A DNA stretch of 64,000 bases from Engraulis encrasicolus (Eukaryota; Chordata; Actinopteri; Clupeiformes; Engraulidae): the NCBI RefSeq assembly GCF_034702125.1, contig NC_085866.1, forward strand, positions 18,041,315 through 18,105,314, written 5' to 3'. Shown in pieces: positions 16,201 to 29,040 of the stretch (positions within the stretch are counted from its first letter, which is position 1; every line of letters begins with the position of its first letter). The notes under the pieces are model-generated. The model was not told where the DNA came from. It was given only the letters and a program-made list of their open reading frames with translations, and searched no databases. A program made the translations under genes and the position numbers.

Positions 16201-16438
16201 GTGCCATTTGTGGAAATAAGCTCATATTACGCCTCCCCTTGAGTTAAATGATCAAGGTTTACCTTCCTCCTGGCTTTTCAATCGTTTTCAGAGTATGGCT
16301 GTGCAAATACTACCTCCATGCTCCATACTAGTGATAAACATTGAATCCTATGAGACCAGCTGGCGGCTAGAGAAAGGTAAAACTCAATCATTTAACTCAC
16401 AGGGAGGTGTAATATGAGCTTATTTCCAAAAATAGCAC
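16201..16438. mobile_element. MITE with about 60-bp inverted repeats
   Basis: Left gtgccatttgtggaaataag is mirrored by right cttatttccaaaaatagcac. The arms continue through gagttaaatgat. Confidence 0.75.
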
Positions 16439-16462
16439 AGTAGTAGTAGTAGTAGTAGTAGC
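16439..16462. repeat. (AGT)n microsatellite
   Basis: About eight agt units directly against the right end of the MITE. Confidence 0.9.
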
Positions 16463-17855
16463 CTTATGTCCCAGTATTGGCAATTGTTTTGCAGTGGTGG
16501 TACACTTCTCACACCCACACACACAAAACATTTAACAGATAAAAAAAGGTGGAGGGGTTAAGATAAAATAGTAATCTAAAAGAAAGCTCTACAGAATAAA
16601 TCTTAAAATCGCTAAACAGTATCACTTCAACACTTGATTAGTCAAATAAGGTTTGATTGTACCACATTAAGATGGTACAAGTGGGTTACATATTTTACCA
16701 TTTCCATACATGGATGCAATATACGCAATATACTGTATAATACCACAACGCAGATGATGTCCAGAATGATCCCGGTTGGGCGAAGGTCCAACTCGGTCAT
16801 GGCACCAATGTGACAGACATGGTCTTGTGTAGGGCTACTGTATGGACATCAGTAGGCCGGTTTGGTCACAGTATCCCCTTTTTATTTCTGAAAATACAGT
16901 GTGATACAGATGTGGGAATTACAGCAGATCTTACAACAGATTACTTCTATTCATCTTCCACAATGTTCTGAATAAAACCAGCGTGTGTGTGTGAGTGAGA
17001 GAGTGAAGAATGCTATAGCACTTTATAGTATACACATGACAGACATAAACACATTAAGTACATAAAACAATGAGGCTATTCTACATGAGGTTACATTGTG
17101 GAATATTGTGTCATTGATAACAACAGTAGGCCTACTGCCCTATAAAGGCAAAATGCAACATTTTTAAAACGTGCTTAACATACCAAATCAGTTGAACTTA
17201 TTTAACTGCATTACGTGACAATACAGGATTCATACTCAAGAGAGCGAAAATAGTCTTGGACCGCTCATGAACATAACTGGACAGATCTAGTCCCAGAATG
17301 TTCTGAAGTTGAACTAGTAAGCCAAGCACTGGGAGGTACTCTACCTTTAATGTACTCTTGATATTCATACCATTTGCCAGTGACCAAGTTTGAATTCGCA
17401 AACTGATCACTTCATACTTGCTTATTTTCTATGGTGTGATAAGTAACTGGTAATTTGTTGTGTAGTGATGCCTGCTAATGCTATTTTTCTAGCACTAGCA
17501 CCCTCCTAGAAGAGTATTGCTGGTTGGCGTCTCGACCCCATTCAAAAACTGGAGTGTCCGCCAACATTGTTATTGAACAACGTTGGTAATGTTTCTTAGC
17601 ATACCATCTACTTTGTTTTGCCAACAAATGACTCGTTGTCTGCGGTCACTGACTGTGCTACTTATGACAAATGCAACTAGCATTACCACGGTGAAAATGA
17701 GACCACGTAGCCGGCTAGTTCCAACGTTTTGTCAGGTTACACAACGGCAAATACCATTCAAAATTGTCTACATTACCTGTGAGAAAGTGTGTCAAACAAC
17801 TAACACGATGATGAAGGAGATTTGGTTCCCGGAGCCCTTATAGTGGATAGGCCGC

Positions 17856-17939
17856 GAGGAAGCCAAGACGAACTTGGAGGCAGCTGTCATCCTCAACGAG
17901 GAAGCCAAGAAGAACTTGGAGGCAGCTGTCATCCTCAAC
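17856..17939. repeat. Two tandem copies of a 42-bp unit
   Basis: The unit begins gaggaagccaagacgaactt and ends gtcatcctcaac. The copies differ at one base. Read on plus, it encodes EEAKKNLEAAVILN repeated, but the frame is closed by a stop four codons upstream. Confidence 0.9.
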
Positions 17940-18470
17940 GTATCTCGACAACATGCATCCACTCCTTTTAAAACTTCATGGCCAAGAAGCTAATTTCACG
18001 AATACATTTTCCTAAAGATAAAACTCTAAGCCTTTCACTTGAAATGTTGACAGTGCTACAGTCCCAATCACTCACAACCCTTTTTTCATCATATTTCGAA
18101 TAGAGGCAGCTTTCCTCCTTGATCCGTTCATGTCATGTAGGAGGTGTTACGCTTCAGACCAAAGCAGTCGATAACACCAGATTGGCACTAGTCCCGCCCG
18201 TTTACGTCAGTGGTTCCGCCCACTGACTTTGATGGGTGAGATTGACAGATTAATTTAATTAATGATGTGCTGAAACACACGTAACATGAAATAATTAAAT
18301 AAATTAATTAAATAATTAATTGAATTGCGAAAGAAATATTTAACATTACATTATATAAATTGACATTTAATTCATAAATTATATATTTAATGCCAATTTT
18401 AATTATTTAATTCTACTTTAAATTAATTAGTGACACATTGAATTAATTATTTTTTGGTGTATTTATTTAA

Positions 18471-19181
18471 TTAAGCGTGGCTCATTTGGCGTTCCATATA
18501 TAGCCCGGTTGATGTTAAATACTTCAGCACTGCTCTTATATTTGCGTCCCTTCCCAGCACTGTGGCCTGATTAAAATCAGCTTCGCCGTTCTCAAGCAGC
18601 CCATCCTTCCACTCTTTCCTTTCCTCTGCATACACAGGGCACTCAAACAATATGTGTTGGACTGTCTCCTCCTCCATCATACATCCCAAACACTGCCCTG
18701 ATGCCACTCTTCCAAACCTACACTGAGTACTGTTCAATAACGTGTGACCAATCCGCAGTCTAGCAATGACAACCTCGTCTCTCCTGCTACCCCCCACCTT
18801 GCCCACTTTCCCCACCTCCTTTTGGATGCTGCACATGTGTCTTCCCTTACTCTCCTGGTCCCATAGCATCTGCCACTGTGTCACCACTGCCCTTTGGATG
18901 AGTACCTTCACTTCTCCCCGACCCAAGTTGACTGCTACATCGGGTTCTGGCCTCTCTAAGGCTTTTTTTGCAAGGCTGTCGGCCCGTTCATTTCCCCATA
19001 CTCCAACATGCGCTGGGATCCATAAGAAACACACTGTGATTGCAGACCTTTCTAAGCGGTATAAACCCAAATACACTTCCATCAGTAGATCCATCCTACA
19101 TGACTTTGATGACTGTATGCTGTTTATTACTGCAGCAGAGTCTGAGCATATCACCACTTTTCTTGGCCGTGCCTCCTCCAC
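18471..19181 (-). pseudogene. RNase H C-terminal half and zinc-knuckle tail of the LINE
   Basis: An open frame beginning EEARPRKVVICSDSAAVIN with no ATG. It contains the RNase H aspartate (CSDSAA) and the His box (IPAHVG). It is out of frame with the upstream part even if the MITE is ignored, so a one-base loss at the junction is inferred. Confidence 0.85.
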
Positions 19182-19188
19182 CCTCTAA

Positions 19189-19485
19189 CGGTAGGGACAC
19201 ATACACGCGAATTTGCGAACTTTGCCATTCATTCCTATGAGAGAGGCGAAGGCAAGCGATGGCGAGGCGAAGGCAAGCGATGGCAAGCGAACAGGAGCGA
19301 AGCGAAGCGAAATTATTAAAGAAAGTTTAATGTTATGCAAATGAGGAGCGAATTCGCCTGCCACGGCCCAATCAAATCAACAACATAACTGTTCCATTCC
19401 ATTTGATTCGCCGCGACGACCTGATGACGGTTGAATTTCGCCTCTCTTCGCTTCGCCTTGCTTCGCCTCCTATGTGTCCCTACCG
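19189..19485. mobile_element. Harbinger-type MITE inside LINE RNase H
   Basis: Ends cggtagggacacata...tatgtgtccctaccg, with TAA on both sides (19186-19188 and 19486-19488). The interior is rich in gcgaaggcaagcgatgg repeats. Confidence 0.88.
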
Positions 19486-21525
19486 TAATGCCTTAATTAT
19501 TGCCATCATTTCAGTAGCATACACGGACAGCTCATCTGTTAGTCTCCACTTCTGGCTGATCCCTACTCTCCTGACCACCATGGAGGCCCCTGCTCTCCCC
19601 GTCACTGGATCCTTAGAGCCGTCAGTGTAAATTTCAGTGCACGGGTGGTGCACGTCTCTAATGTAGTCATTGACATAAAATGCAAGAGATTCTGCTTCTG
19701 TCTCTCTCTCCTCATGCATATACTGCAATATTGCCATATCGACTGTTGGTTGCGGAAAAAACCACGGCGGTACTGGAGGTACTGATACAGTTGGAGCAAT
19801 TGTTATACTCTGAAGCCCTGCTTCCTGTACCCAGGACCCTATGCTCCAGCCAAACCCCCAGCCCCGCTTTGTTGCATATTCCCAGCACTGCTCCAGGACT
19901 GTCTGTGCAATATGTTCATTTCCATGGCCTCCTAAATTTGCCCAGTAAGCTAAGGTCAGCTTCTTCCTTCTTAATGCCAGTGGCATTTCCCCCAGCTCCA
20001 CCTGTAGGCTTGCAACTGGGGATGTCCTCAGTGCTCCACTACACAGCCTAAGTGCCTGGGATTGAACCCTGTCAAGGATCTTCAACTGTGTGTTTGACGC
20101 TGATCCATAAACCATGCAACCATAGTCAATTGCTGACCTTACCAATGCATAATACATAGTCATTAGGGAGGCTCTGTCAGCCCCCCAGTTGAGTCCACTT
20201 AAGCATCTGATCACGTTCATTACTTTTTTACATTTTGTCTCAACTTTCTTAACATGTACTCTCCATGTCAGCTTTGTATCGAACCACAGTCCCAAGTATC
20301 TCACTACCTCCACCCTTTCCAATGGCTCTCCGTACAAATAGAGTTTCACATTGCTAGCCACCTTTTTGTTAGTAAAGAATTCACAGCACGTCTTTGATAT
20401 AGAGAACTTAAATCCCCAGTCCCCTGCCCATTTTTCCACCTCCATAATAGCCTGTTGAATCTTGTTGACTACCAGGTTTACATTTCCACCCCTCCTCCAA
20501 AGAGCTCCGTCATCTGCATACAGTGATACCACTATGTCTGGGCTTACATTTTTAAAAACGTCATTTATCATGATGTTGAACAATACCGGGCTGATGGCGC
20601 TGCCTTGTGGAGTTCCGTTTTCCACCTCTGCAACTGATGATAGGTCTGCTCCTACCCTCACCTGTATTGTACGTCCAAACAAGAAGCTAAGTATCCAATT
20701 GTACATGCGCCCCCCCACTCCCAGCCTACTTAGCTGCACCATTAGTCCTTCCTTCCATAGCATGTCGTATGCCTTCTCAAGATCAAAGAATACTGCAACT
20801 AGTACCTCTTTCATGACTAGTGCCTTCTTAATGTCTGTTTCTAGTCTAACCATTGCATCTATGGTTGACCGCCCTTTCCTGAACCCACACTGGTAGCTGG
20901 AGAACAAACCCTTACTCTCCATATAATATGAGAGCCTGTTTACCAATATCCTCTCCATAAGCTTGCACAGGTTTGAGGTAAGCGCGATTGGCCTGTAACT
21001 GGATGCCTTTGAGGGGTCCTTCCCTGGCTTTGCTATTGGTACTACCACAGCATGTTTCCATGTCGCTGGGACCCTTCCCTCCTCCCACACTCTGTTGTAC
21101 ACCTCCACCACCTTTTTTAACACTACATCAGACACATGTTTCAGCATAACATAGCATACTCCATCCTGCCCAGGGGATGTCTGGGCTGTACTAGTCAAAG
21201 CACTTTTTAGCTCAAACAGGGTTATTTCTGCATCCAGAGGGCTCTCAAACTCTGTTCTTTTCTCGCATACGTCTCCCCACTGCCTCATCAGTGTCTGGCG
21301 GTGTGCTGCCCACTCAGCGCCCAGGTTAGTGGAGCTATGTGCCTTCACAAATGCGTTTTTCATCATTTCTGCCTTTTCTTTGTTGGAGCTGGCCACCCTG
21401 TCCCCTTCCACTAAAATTGACATTTTCTTTGATTTAGCTATACCCCCATCATTTTCTTGATCATGCCCCATACCTCTTGTACTTGTACCTCTTCCCCTAT
21501 TTGGGAGCAGTAATTTCTCCAACAT
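19480..21525 (-). pseudogene. Reverse transcriptase plus RNase H N-terminus of the LINE
   Basis: A 681-codon open frame with all core RT motifs intact: FRKGRSTIDAM, AVFFDLEKAYDMLW, NGTPQGSAISP, YADDGAL and the thumb region. It continues into TDGSKDPVTGRAGASMVV of RNase H and stops just inside the MITE insertion at 19485. Confidence 0.9.
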
Positions 21526-23181
21526 TTCTTTTTTGCATCCTTTATAACCTTCCTTGCTACTGCCCTCGTCCTTTGATACTCTAAGACTTTCTCAGTAGTA
21601 AGTGTCCTCCGCAGCACCCTGAATGCTCTATTTCTTGCTTGTATGGCTTCAGTGCACTCTTGTGTCCACCACGGCACTACTTTCTTCCTTTGTTTCCCTG
21701 TGGTCCTTGGTACAGCAGCTGCTGTAGCCACCAATAGCATATTTGCCAACCTACTTGCTTCCTCATCCACATTTCCTCCTCCTATCGTATTGTGTACCTG
21801 GGCCTCACACATTTCATTGAACTTCTCCCAATCTGCCTTCTCCCAGCACCACCTCCCCAAGTAACAGCTATCCTCCTTGCAGACATCCATTCCTATTTTG
21901 CACATTACGGGAAAATGATCACTTCCTATTGTGGAGTCACTTAATATCTCCCATTCACATGACCCAGCTATTGAGCTTGACACACAGGTGAGGTCTAATG
22001 CTGTCAGTGCCCCTGTCCTGATATTTACCCTTGTGCCCCCCCCCATCATTCAAGCATACTAGTGTTTGGCTATCTAGGAATTCTTCAACTGCGTCTCCAT
22101 TCTTGTTAGTGATTTCGCATCCCCACAATGTATTATGTGCGTTGAAGTCCCCACACCACACCACATTTTCCCTTCCCGTTTGGACTATTCGGTCAGTAAA
22201 ATGATATCGGTACTGTGATAGATAGCCCTATGTCTACGGAAAATGTAGTATCCTTTATGGCCCAGCTATTTTGTAAGGATGTTACTTACTACATACATAC
22301 ATTTCCAGTAGGATACCGGGTTGAAAATACATCACTTTAATGTGTATGCTCTTCAGTCTTTATAGGTTTTTCCATCCATCCATGCCGTGCACTTGTCCGC
22401 GAGCGCCACTAGGGTGCAGTAAACAGTTACAGTAGGGATGTTCGTGATGGCCCCAGTGCTGCTTTTGCGCACTTTGCCATTTCAATGCATTCTGGCAGGG
22501 GGTGTTCACTCACGGAACTAGCTACTAGCCACAACTGGCTAACCCCAATCCTACCTTAGTGCAAAATGAATGGATGTCAATGGAGTTTTCTACCATTATC
22601 ATTTTTGTGATTTTTTATAAAAAAAAATTGTCCTGAAATATTAATATTCAGTTCGAAGCTAGAAATAATAAGACCCCATTTGAGTAGCGTTTCGATTATT
22701 TTGCGCCACTAGATTATTATATACAGGGTCACAAAGCTCAATTTTTATGAGGCCAAACCAGAGATTGTTTCTAAAGGAGCAACAGTATCTCTGGCCAAAC
22801 CCATAAACATTAGCGGGATGCTAGCGAGTACAGGTCGAAATCTTCTAACCTGCTGTAAAACTACACACCTGAACGATTTGTCAATACAGCCTATTGTTAA
22901 ACACCAGTCATAGTGCTTACCAGGAATGTTTTGTTGATGATATTTGTGACTGGAAATCGCAGTAGCAATGTATTTAGCATATGGGTTCCCCTTTCCATTC
23001 CATACATTTTCCCACATGAAGGACTTACCGACGCTCGCCAACTAGTGGACACTCCATAGGAACTGCAGTATGCATGCAAAGCTAACTGGCTACAATGGGA
23101 ACCAATCAGTGTGAACATTCTCCCTGTTAGAGATTCTCTGATTCTGGTTAGAATTGTCTGCTATTTCAGACTACTCAAGCC

Positions 23182-23355
23182 AATAGGCTCGTTCGTGACG
23201 AAGCAGTGCTGCTTTTGCTAGGCAGTGGGCATGCACACTTTGCCAGTTTGATGCATTCTGGTTAGAATTTTCTAACCACAATGCATCAAACTGGCAAAGT
23301 GTGCATGCTCACTGCTTAGCAAAAGCAGCAATGCTTCGTGACGAACGAGCCTATT
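23182..23355. repeat. Near-perfect spacerless palindrome
   Basis: The left arm starts aataggctcgttcgtgacga and the right arm ends tcgtcacgaacgag-type sequence (gacgaacgagcctatt). The arms are about 86 bp and meet near 23267. Related half-copies occur near 22.45, 29.0 and 29.85-29.94 kb. Confidence 0.9.
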
Positions 23356-23480
23356 CCGAGTCATTTAAACAATAAGTGCATTCAATTAGTCATCAACGCA
23401 TGCATGTGCATTCAGACAGCAATGCACTATGGATGAAAATGCTGCATGACGGTTAGATTTCTTGCGTCGACGAGGTGTTC

Positions 23481-25504
23481 GGTCCGTGTACCATTGGTTC
23501 TTTTGTTTTTCGATTCAGAACCAAATAACAAAAAACGAAAAAACGGCTGGTTATTTCATTATTTCGTTTTATTGACAAACGAAAAAACAAATTTCGATCT
23601 GAATTTCCAAAATGTATTTTGTACTTCATTTCAAAACAACGGCAATGAAAAAAAGCCGACGTGCTATTTTTAATTTTTGATATTTTCATTTCTCAGCCTT
23701 ATGTGCCCCGGAAGTAGCCTACTAGCGTTTGCCCCTGCCGTTGGCGATGTTGCGAAACACAGGACGATGTTGCGCCCCACCGCGTTTCTCGTGGCTCTCA
23801 TTTGACAGCGCGCACGACTGACATAGTTTTAAATGTTGTAGGCCTAGGCTACCCGAAGACCCCAGGTTTTATTAACAGTTTTGTAATAGACAACGACCAC
23901 CGAACACTGTTTTGGTGACATATGGGCTTACCGGTACGACAGCTATATTAGCTAGGCTTGTCAGCGAAGCTGTCTTATGGAACAATGTGGAGATAGCCTA
24001 GGCCTAGTAGCCGAATGGGATCTGGATTATTATTATTATTTTAAGGCATCTGTTTTCTAGGAACCGAAAGGAGCTGACTTTTGGTGACAGGTGGTCGCGT
24101 CCACCATGACATTTTGATATTGTGTTGTTGTTGGACTCTCGGAAAGAATTGCCCTCTGACGTTTCCACCACTAGCCATCAGATCTAATGTCAAGCATTCT
24201 TTTGTCATGAACCCTAGAAAGTCTTTAGTTTGCCAAATAAAGTCTGTCTTCCTGGCGAATTCATTCCCTTTGTCATTGTCCCTCTTTTCCTGTTATAATT
24301 TTGACCTGGATATGTTTATCACTGTCATTTGTCTAAACCTACACAATGCGTGCACGCAGCACTTAATACAGCAGGCATCTATCAACGGAACGCACCGCGT
24401 GTGTGAGCTGCATTCTCCTTATCCCTCATGGAGTGGCAAGCCTAGCTTACTGAAAATGGCCATTGCCACTGTGTTCAACGTGTTTTTACACATTCAAATA
24501 CTCCCACTGAAGTAGCGCCAGCTGCAAATGCCAGAGAGAATGATCGCACCTAGAGCTACTCAGAAATGTAGCCTACTGTACTGATGATAGGGGGTGAAGT
24601 TTTAGCTCGTATTTCATTTTCCAGGGTAAAACTGGTGCTATTGATTTTGTGGTAATTGCCTCAATAAACCAGCATTTTGGATGGCCTTCATTTGTGATAT
24701 GGCTCGCATTTTTGTTGAAGTTTTGTAACGTGGACTATCTTCTACGTGTATACTTTTGTTTTAGTTTGGTATAATTACGGACAATGCAAATTACTGAGTT
24801 TTGTGTCATTTTGACATTTTTTTGGAAGGAATATAATCAAAATAGTCCCGCCGCGTGGATTATTGTTTTTTGACGTGCATGTGAGAGCCTTATGTCGGCA
24901 AAGGGTACAACAGTATTGATTGGTTGTATTGTTTGGTCTTTTGTAGACTGTCTGTACGTATTCACTCATGAAACTGTAACGTGCTTCACACATAAGAGTA
25001 GTGCCGCCAGAGACGTTAGAATTAAAAGAATCTTTGGTGCCGCAATTTCAGCACCATGGACAGAGGGCGCCCGTCCATGCAGGCAAGGCGCGTCAGGCCA
25101 TGTAGACGGACATGAAAGCTTTCAACTGATAGATTTTCATAAAATATTGCCGTTTGGATTTGTTTTAGACTGTGAAATTCACATATATGTTTCAAAACAC
25201 CTCCTCTGACAACATCCAGTATGGATTTAGTTATGAGTTAAGCTTAAACCTGTTTAATCGAGGTCGGCTTGTAGGCTATAACTTCCGGGGCACATACGGC
25301 CGAGAGATGAAAATAGTACGTCAACCTTTTTTTTCATTGGCGTTATTTTGAAATGAAGTAGAAAATAAAATTTGGAAATACAGATGAAAATTTGTTTTAT
25401 CGTTTGTCACTAAAACGAAATAATGAAATAACCAGCCGTTTTTTCGTTTTTTGTTGTTATTTGGTTCTGAATCGAAAAACAAAAGAACGAATGGTACACG
25501 GACC
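23481..25504. mobile_element. 2.0-kb element with inverted repeats of more than 200 bp, no transposase
   Basis: Ends ggtccgtgtaccatt... and ...aatggtacacggacc. The repeats extend inward through a gaaaaaacggctggttatt region to near 23.73 kb on the left and 25.27 kb on the right. Flanking gtgttc occurs at both 23475-23480 and 25505-25510, a candidate 6-bp target duplication. Open frames inside are short and featureless. Confidence 0.82.
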
Positions 25505-26621
25505 GTGTTCTAACGTTCTAACTCTATTGATATTTGCAACAATGTTGTGACACGAGTGGAAAGTGGAGAGAGTGACAGCGCAATTACAGGATTAGGCTAC
25601 TGTATAATTTTGTCACGGTCCAAATGCCCTTAAAGGGTCTGAGATATTTTAAAAAGAGTTCCTGCAAGCTGCATGTGCTAGACCTGGTTGTAAGTTTTGT
25701 AACCTACCTGGTTGTAAGTTTTCAAAGGCTTGCGCTATCATTCCTAACCCTGCATGGTGTAGATATGGTGTAGCCTGTCTGTTGCTGACAAATATACCTC
25801 CAATTTCCTGTTTAACTCTACAGCGCAAGCACTTCAATGTATGCTTCAGTTCAGGGTATGCTTTTGTGAAATTTTATAAAATATAAAGAGAACGAAATAA
25901 ACCATTATGAACCGGTCTTGTGGATTTCATAATAACGTTTCTGTTCCGGAACAGTTGAAGACCATTTCGTTTTCGTTTCTGTTTCCGCTCCTCATAAAAT
26001 TGCGTAAAATTACATTCTTTACGGTTTTCAGTTTTTTTTCCTTGAACCGGTTCGAAGCCCTGGTTTTAGGTCTGGATCCTCGGTGCCCTGGAGCACTAGG
26101 GCGGGAGAAGTGAGCTCAGCTCTGGTTTGAAATGAGCTCTGACCTATCACTGACAGTTGACGTATGATATTATGCTCCCAAGTGCGTTCTCTTATTGGTC
26201 GGTAACACCGGTTGTCAGTGTTGCCAGATGTATTACAATTTGTACGATAATTGTGTACTGTCTGATCAAAAACACATGTTGTATGATAATTTCAGAGCTT
26301 TCCTTCAGTTGACTTAAAGCAACCATGTAGTTCGTGTACAATCATTTCCTCCTTAAAGGCCCCAAAACGATGATTTTGAGATTTTGAAACGATAGTTCAA
26401 CATTTTACATCTGGCAGCACTGACAGTTGTCTGAAAACCCTCCCCAGAGAAGCATATCAGACCATTCGTGGATTACGAAGTAATTCAAAATGAATGGTCT
26501 GACCTGTTAGGCTAGGGTTGAAGTGGGGTGCAGTGCAAACGTTTTAGGGGTGTGGGACAACGTGTCTAAAGAGACGCCGCTGCAGTGAACGTTTGGCAAA
26601 CCAGTACTGTGGGGGCGGTAT

Positions 26622-26844
26622 GGGGCACCTAAGTCACGCCCTCTACTTCCTGGTTCATGGGGCAGAGGGAGTAAAAAAATAATTAATGGGCTTGAAATGA
26701 GTGGTTTTTCGACAATAATCCTAACCTTGGACCTCCACTTATGCACCACAAGTCCACCACAACTCGCCTCGTCCACTTCCATTCAATTTTTTGCAACTGT
26801 CTGCCCCATGGACCAGGAAGTAGAGGGCGTGACTTAGATGCCCC
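26622..26844. mobile_element. MITE, copy 1 of the ggggcacctaagtcacg family
   Basis: Ends ggggcacctaagtcacgcc...gcgtgacttagatgcccc. The inverted repeat reaches through gcagagggagt. Copy 2 is at 39790-39979. Confidence 0.8.
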
Positions 26845-26858
26845 ATGCACACCCTTAA

Positions 26859-27560
26859 GGGCTCTGCATACTTCACCTGCGCACTTTGGCGCGAGTGGCG
26901 CCAGAACCATTAATGACGTCATCACTTGCGACAGACTATTCATACTTCAAAAGCGCTTTCGCTCGCATTGTCGGAAGTGCCCTCTGCTGTTCATGAGAGA
27001 AACGGCAGTATCTTTCGCAACTCGCAGCGTGAGTTCTATGGATGTATAAAATAGAAAGCCAAACACGGCTGCTGTAGGGCTACTGAACGTCTGACTTGTG
27101 ACTTACCACATTGAAACATATATTTTTTGTTGTAGCCTACATTGCCAGATCATTCCAAGACCATGTGAGAGCATTGTTCTAGCGGCAGAATTTATAAATA
27201 GATCGCGGAACACAACGTGCTTCTGAACAAAGTAAACAATTGTTTCACTGAACAACATTTAAGAGAGAAGATAAAATAACTCTCTAGGACATTTTATTAT
27301 CCTCAATATGATGCAGGATCCATTCTGTAGTAGCCTACAGTAGTTGTAGCCTCTCTTCGCAACTCCTGCTTTGTCTGCCTACCTGCGTGGTCGCTGGTGG
27401 CGCACGACAAGTTACAAAAAATGTGGGGTGCACGACGTCGCGACATGGCAGCTCGCGCCACGGCGTGTGACGTCATTTTGGGTCACGTGACGGCGCGAGT
27501 GAGGTCGCGAGTGAAGTATGAAGGAGGGTAGCGCCAGTCACGACAAGTATGAATCCCCCT
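26859..27560. repeat. 706-bp-period tandem unit, copy 1 (TTAA-flanked)
   Basis: From gggctctgcatacttcac to gacaagtatgaatccccct. TTAA lies before it (26855-26858) and between the copies (27561-27564). The termini are imperfect inverted repeats (tgcatacttcac versus attcatacttgtc on the other strand), suggesting a TTAA-specific MITE. Confidence 0.85.
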
Positions 27561-27564
27561 TTAA

Positions 27565-28265
27565 GGGCTCTGCATACTTCACGTGCGCATTTTGTCGCGT
27601 GTGGCGCGAGAACCATTAATGACGTCATCACTTGCGACAGACTATTCATACTTCAGAAGGCTTTCGCTCGCATTGTCGGAAGTGCCCTCTGCTGTTCATG
27701 AGAGAAACGGCAGTATCTTTCGCAACTCGCAGCGTGAGTTCTACGGATGTATAAAATAGAAAGCCAAACACGGCTGCTGTAGGGCTACTGAACGTCTGAC
27801 TTGTGACTTACCACATTGAAACATATATTTTTTGTTGTAGCCTACATTGCCAGATCATTCCAAGACCATGTGAGAGCATTGTTCTGGCGGCAGAATTTTT
27901 AAATATATCGCCGAACACAACGTGCTTCTGAACAAAGTAAACAATTGTTTCACTGAACAACATTTAAGAGAGAAGATAAAATAACTCTCTAGGACATTTT
28001 ATTATCCTCAAAATGATGCATGATCCATTCTGTAGTAGCCTACAGTAGTTGTAGCCTCTCTTCGTAACTCCTGCTTTGTCTGCCTACCTGTATGGTCGCT
28101 GGTGGCACACGACAAGTTACAAAATATCTGGGGTGCACGACGTCGCGCCACGGCAGCTCACGACACGGCGTGTGACGTCATTTTGGGTCACGTGACGGCG
28201 CGAGTGAGGTCGCGAGTGAAGTATGAAGGAGGGTAGCGCCAGTCACGACAAGTATGAATCCCCCT
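27565..28265. repeat. 706-bp-period tandem unit, copy 2
   Basis: Highly similar to the preceding unit with scattered substitutions. Its 3' terminus recurs again at about 29041-29112. Confidence 0.85.
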
Positions 28266-29040
28266 TTACAACGAAGATCAACGGGGATAAGCAACTGCAG
28301 GAGTTGCAAGGGGCTCGTTTTTTATGTCGCATTTTGCGCAAATCTGTGTAGCACACATGCGCACTGCGTGAAGCATTCTGCTTAAAAATTGTGTCCACGA
28401 CACGGCATATGGGAGTGACTCCTGCTCCTAATTTATGTCACATGATGTTAACTTAAGTCATTGCGGGAACAGATTTTCTGCTGTGCAGCCGGGCAGTTAC
28501 TTTACCCTGGCTGCACTGGCATGTGACTTTCTCCATTTTGTCAGTAATCTTCTCTGATTGGCCCTCATCTACCTGACATGAATTGCGTCCGCAATCCACA
28601 TGTTTGCAAAGCAGTTCACTCGCTGCTTCAAGTAGGACGCAAAAAATGTTATGTCTTGGGAAGTCACGTTAGATATTTCTGTCCACGTTGGTTGTCGGGC
28701 ATTCATCCCCACATTTCTAAGACCAAGCAGATATCGCAGTGATCAAGCAAATACTGTAAATTAGTGGTTGCAAACACGTCTAATGTCCGTCTGCAAGCAC
28801 ATTGACCCTCCTCGAGTGTTTGACATCATGACACACGTCACATTTTTGAAGCAGCATGACTGAAATTTGGTAAGTCGGACAAGATTTCTAACCACCATGC
28901 AACATTTCCATCCAGAATGCATTGCTGTCTGCATGCGGATATAGACGTTGCGCAAAATGTAATGCACCTCGTTGCTTCACTCGTTCGTGACGACGCAGTA
29001 AGATTTTCTAACCACAATGCATCAAACTGGCAACGTGCGC
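28192..29040. repeat. 849-bp tandem duplication, copy 1
   Basis: acaacgaagatcaacgggga occurs at 28268 and again 849 bp later. Only a handful of differences are visible between copies. The unit overlaps the end of the 706-bp unit. Confidence 0.9.

Larger units (their letters stand above)
18212..22190 (-). mobile_element. 5'-truncated non-LTR retrotransposon, I/Jockey-like with RNase H
   Basis: On the minus strand the order is endonuclease C-terminal part (GDFNAHNTLWG near 22.15 kb, then TIGSDHFPVM), reverse transcriptase (19.5-21.5 kb, with YRPIALTSNLCKLMERIL, FFDLEKAYD, GTPQGSAISPVLF and the catalytic SLYADD), RNase H (EIYTDGSKD ... VICSDSAAVI ... IPAHVGVWGNERAD), a terminal CxxC...HxxxxC knuckle (CLGCMMEEETVQHILFECP) and an AT-rich tail. 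ORF1 and the endonuclease start are missing. The coding region is broken near 21.45-21.52 kb, by frameshifts near 22.0 kb and by a MITE in RNase H, so it is inactive. Confidence 0.92.

Noticed and set aside
19766..20896. Plus-strand open frames across the LINE
   Set aside because: They are antisense to the reverse transcriptase frame and show no motifs.
23446..25209. Possible transposase inside the 2-kb long-TIR element
   Set aside because: The frames (up to 144 codons) have no DDE/D spacing or helix-turn-helix that I can recognise.
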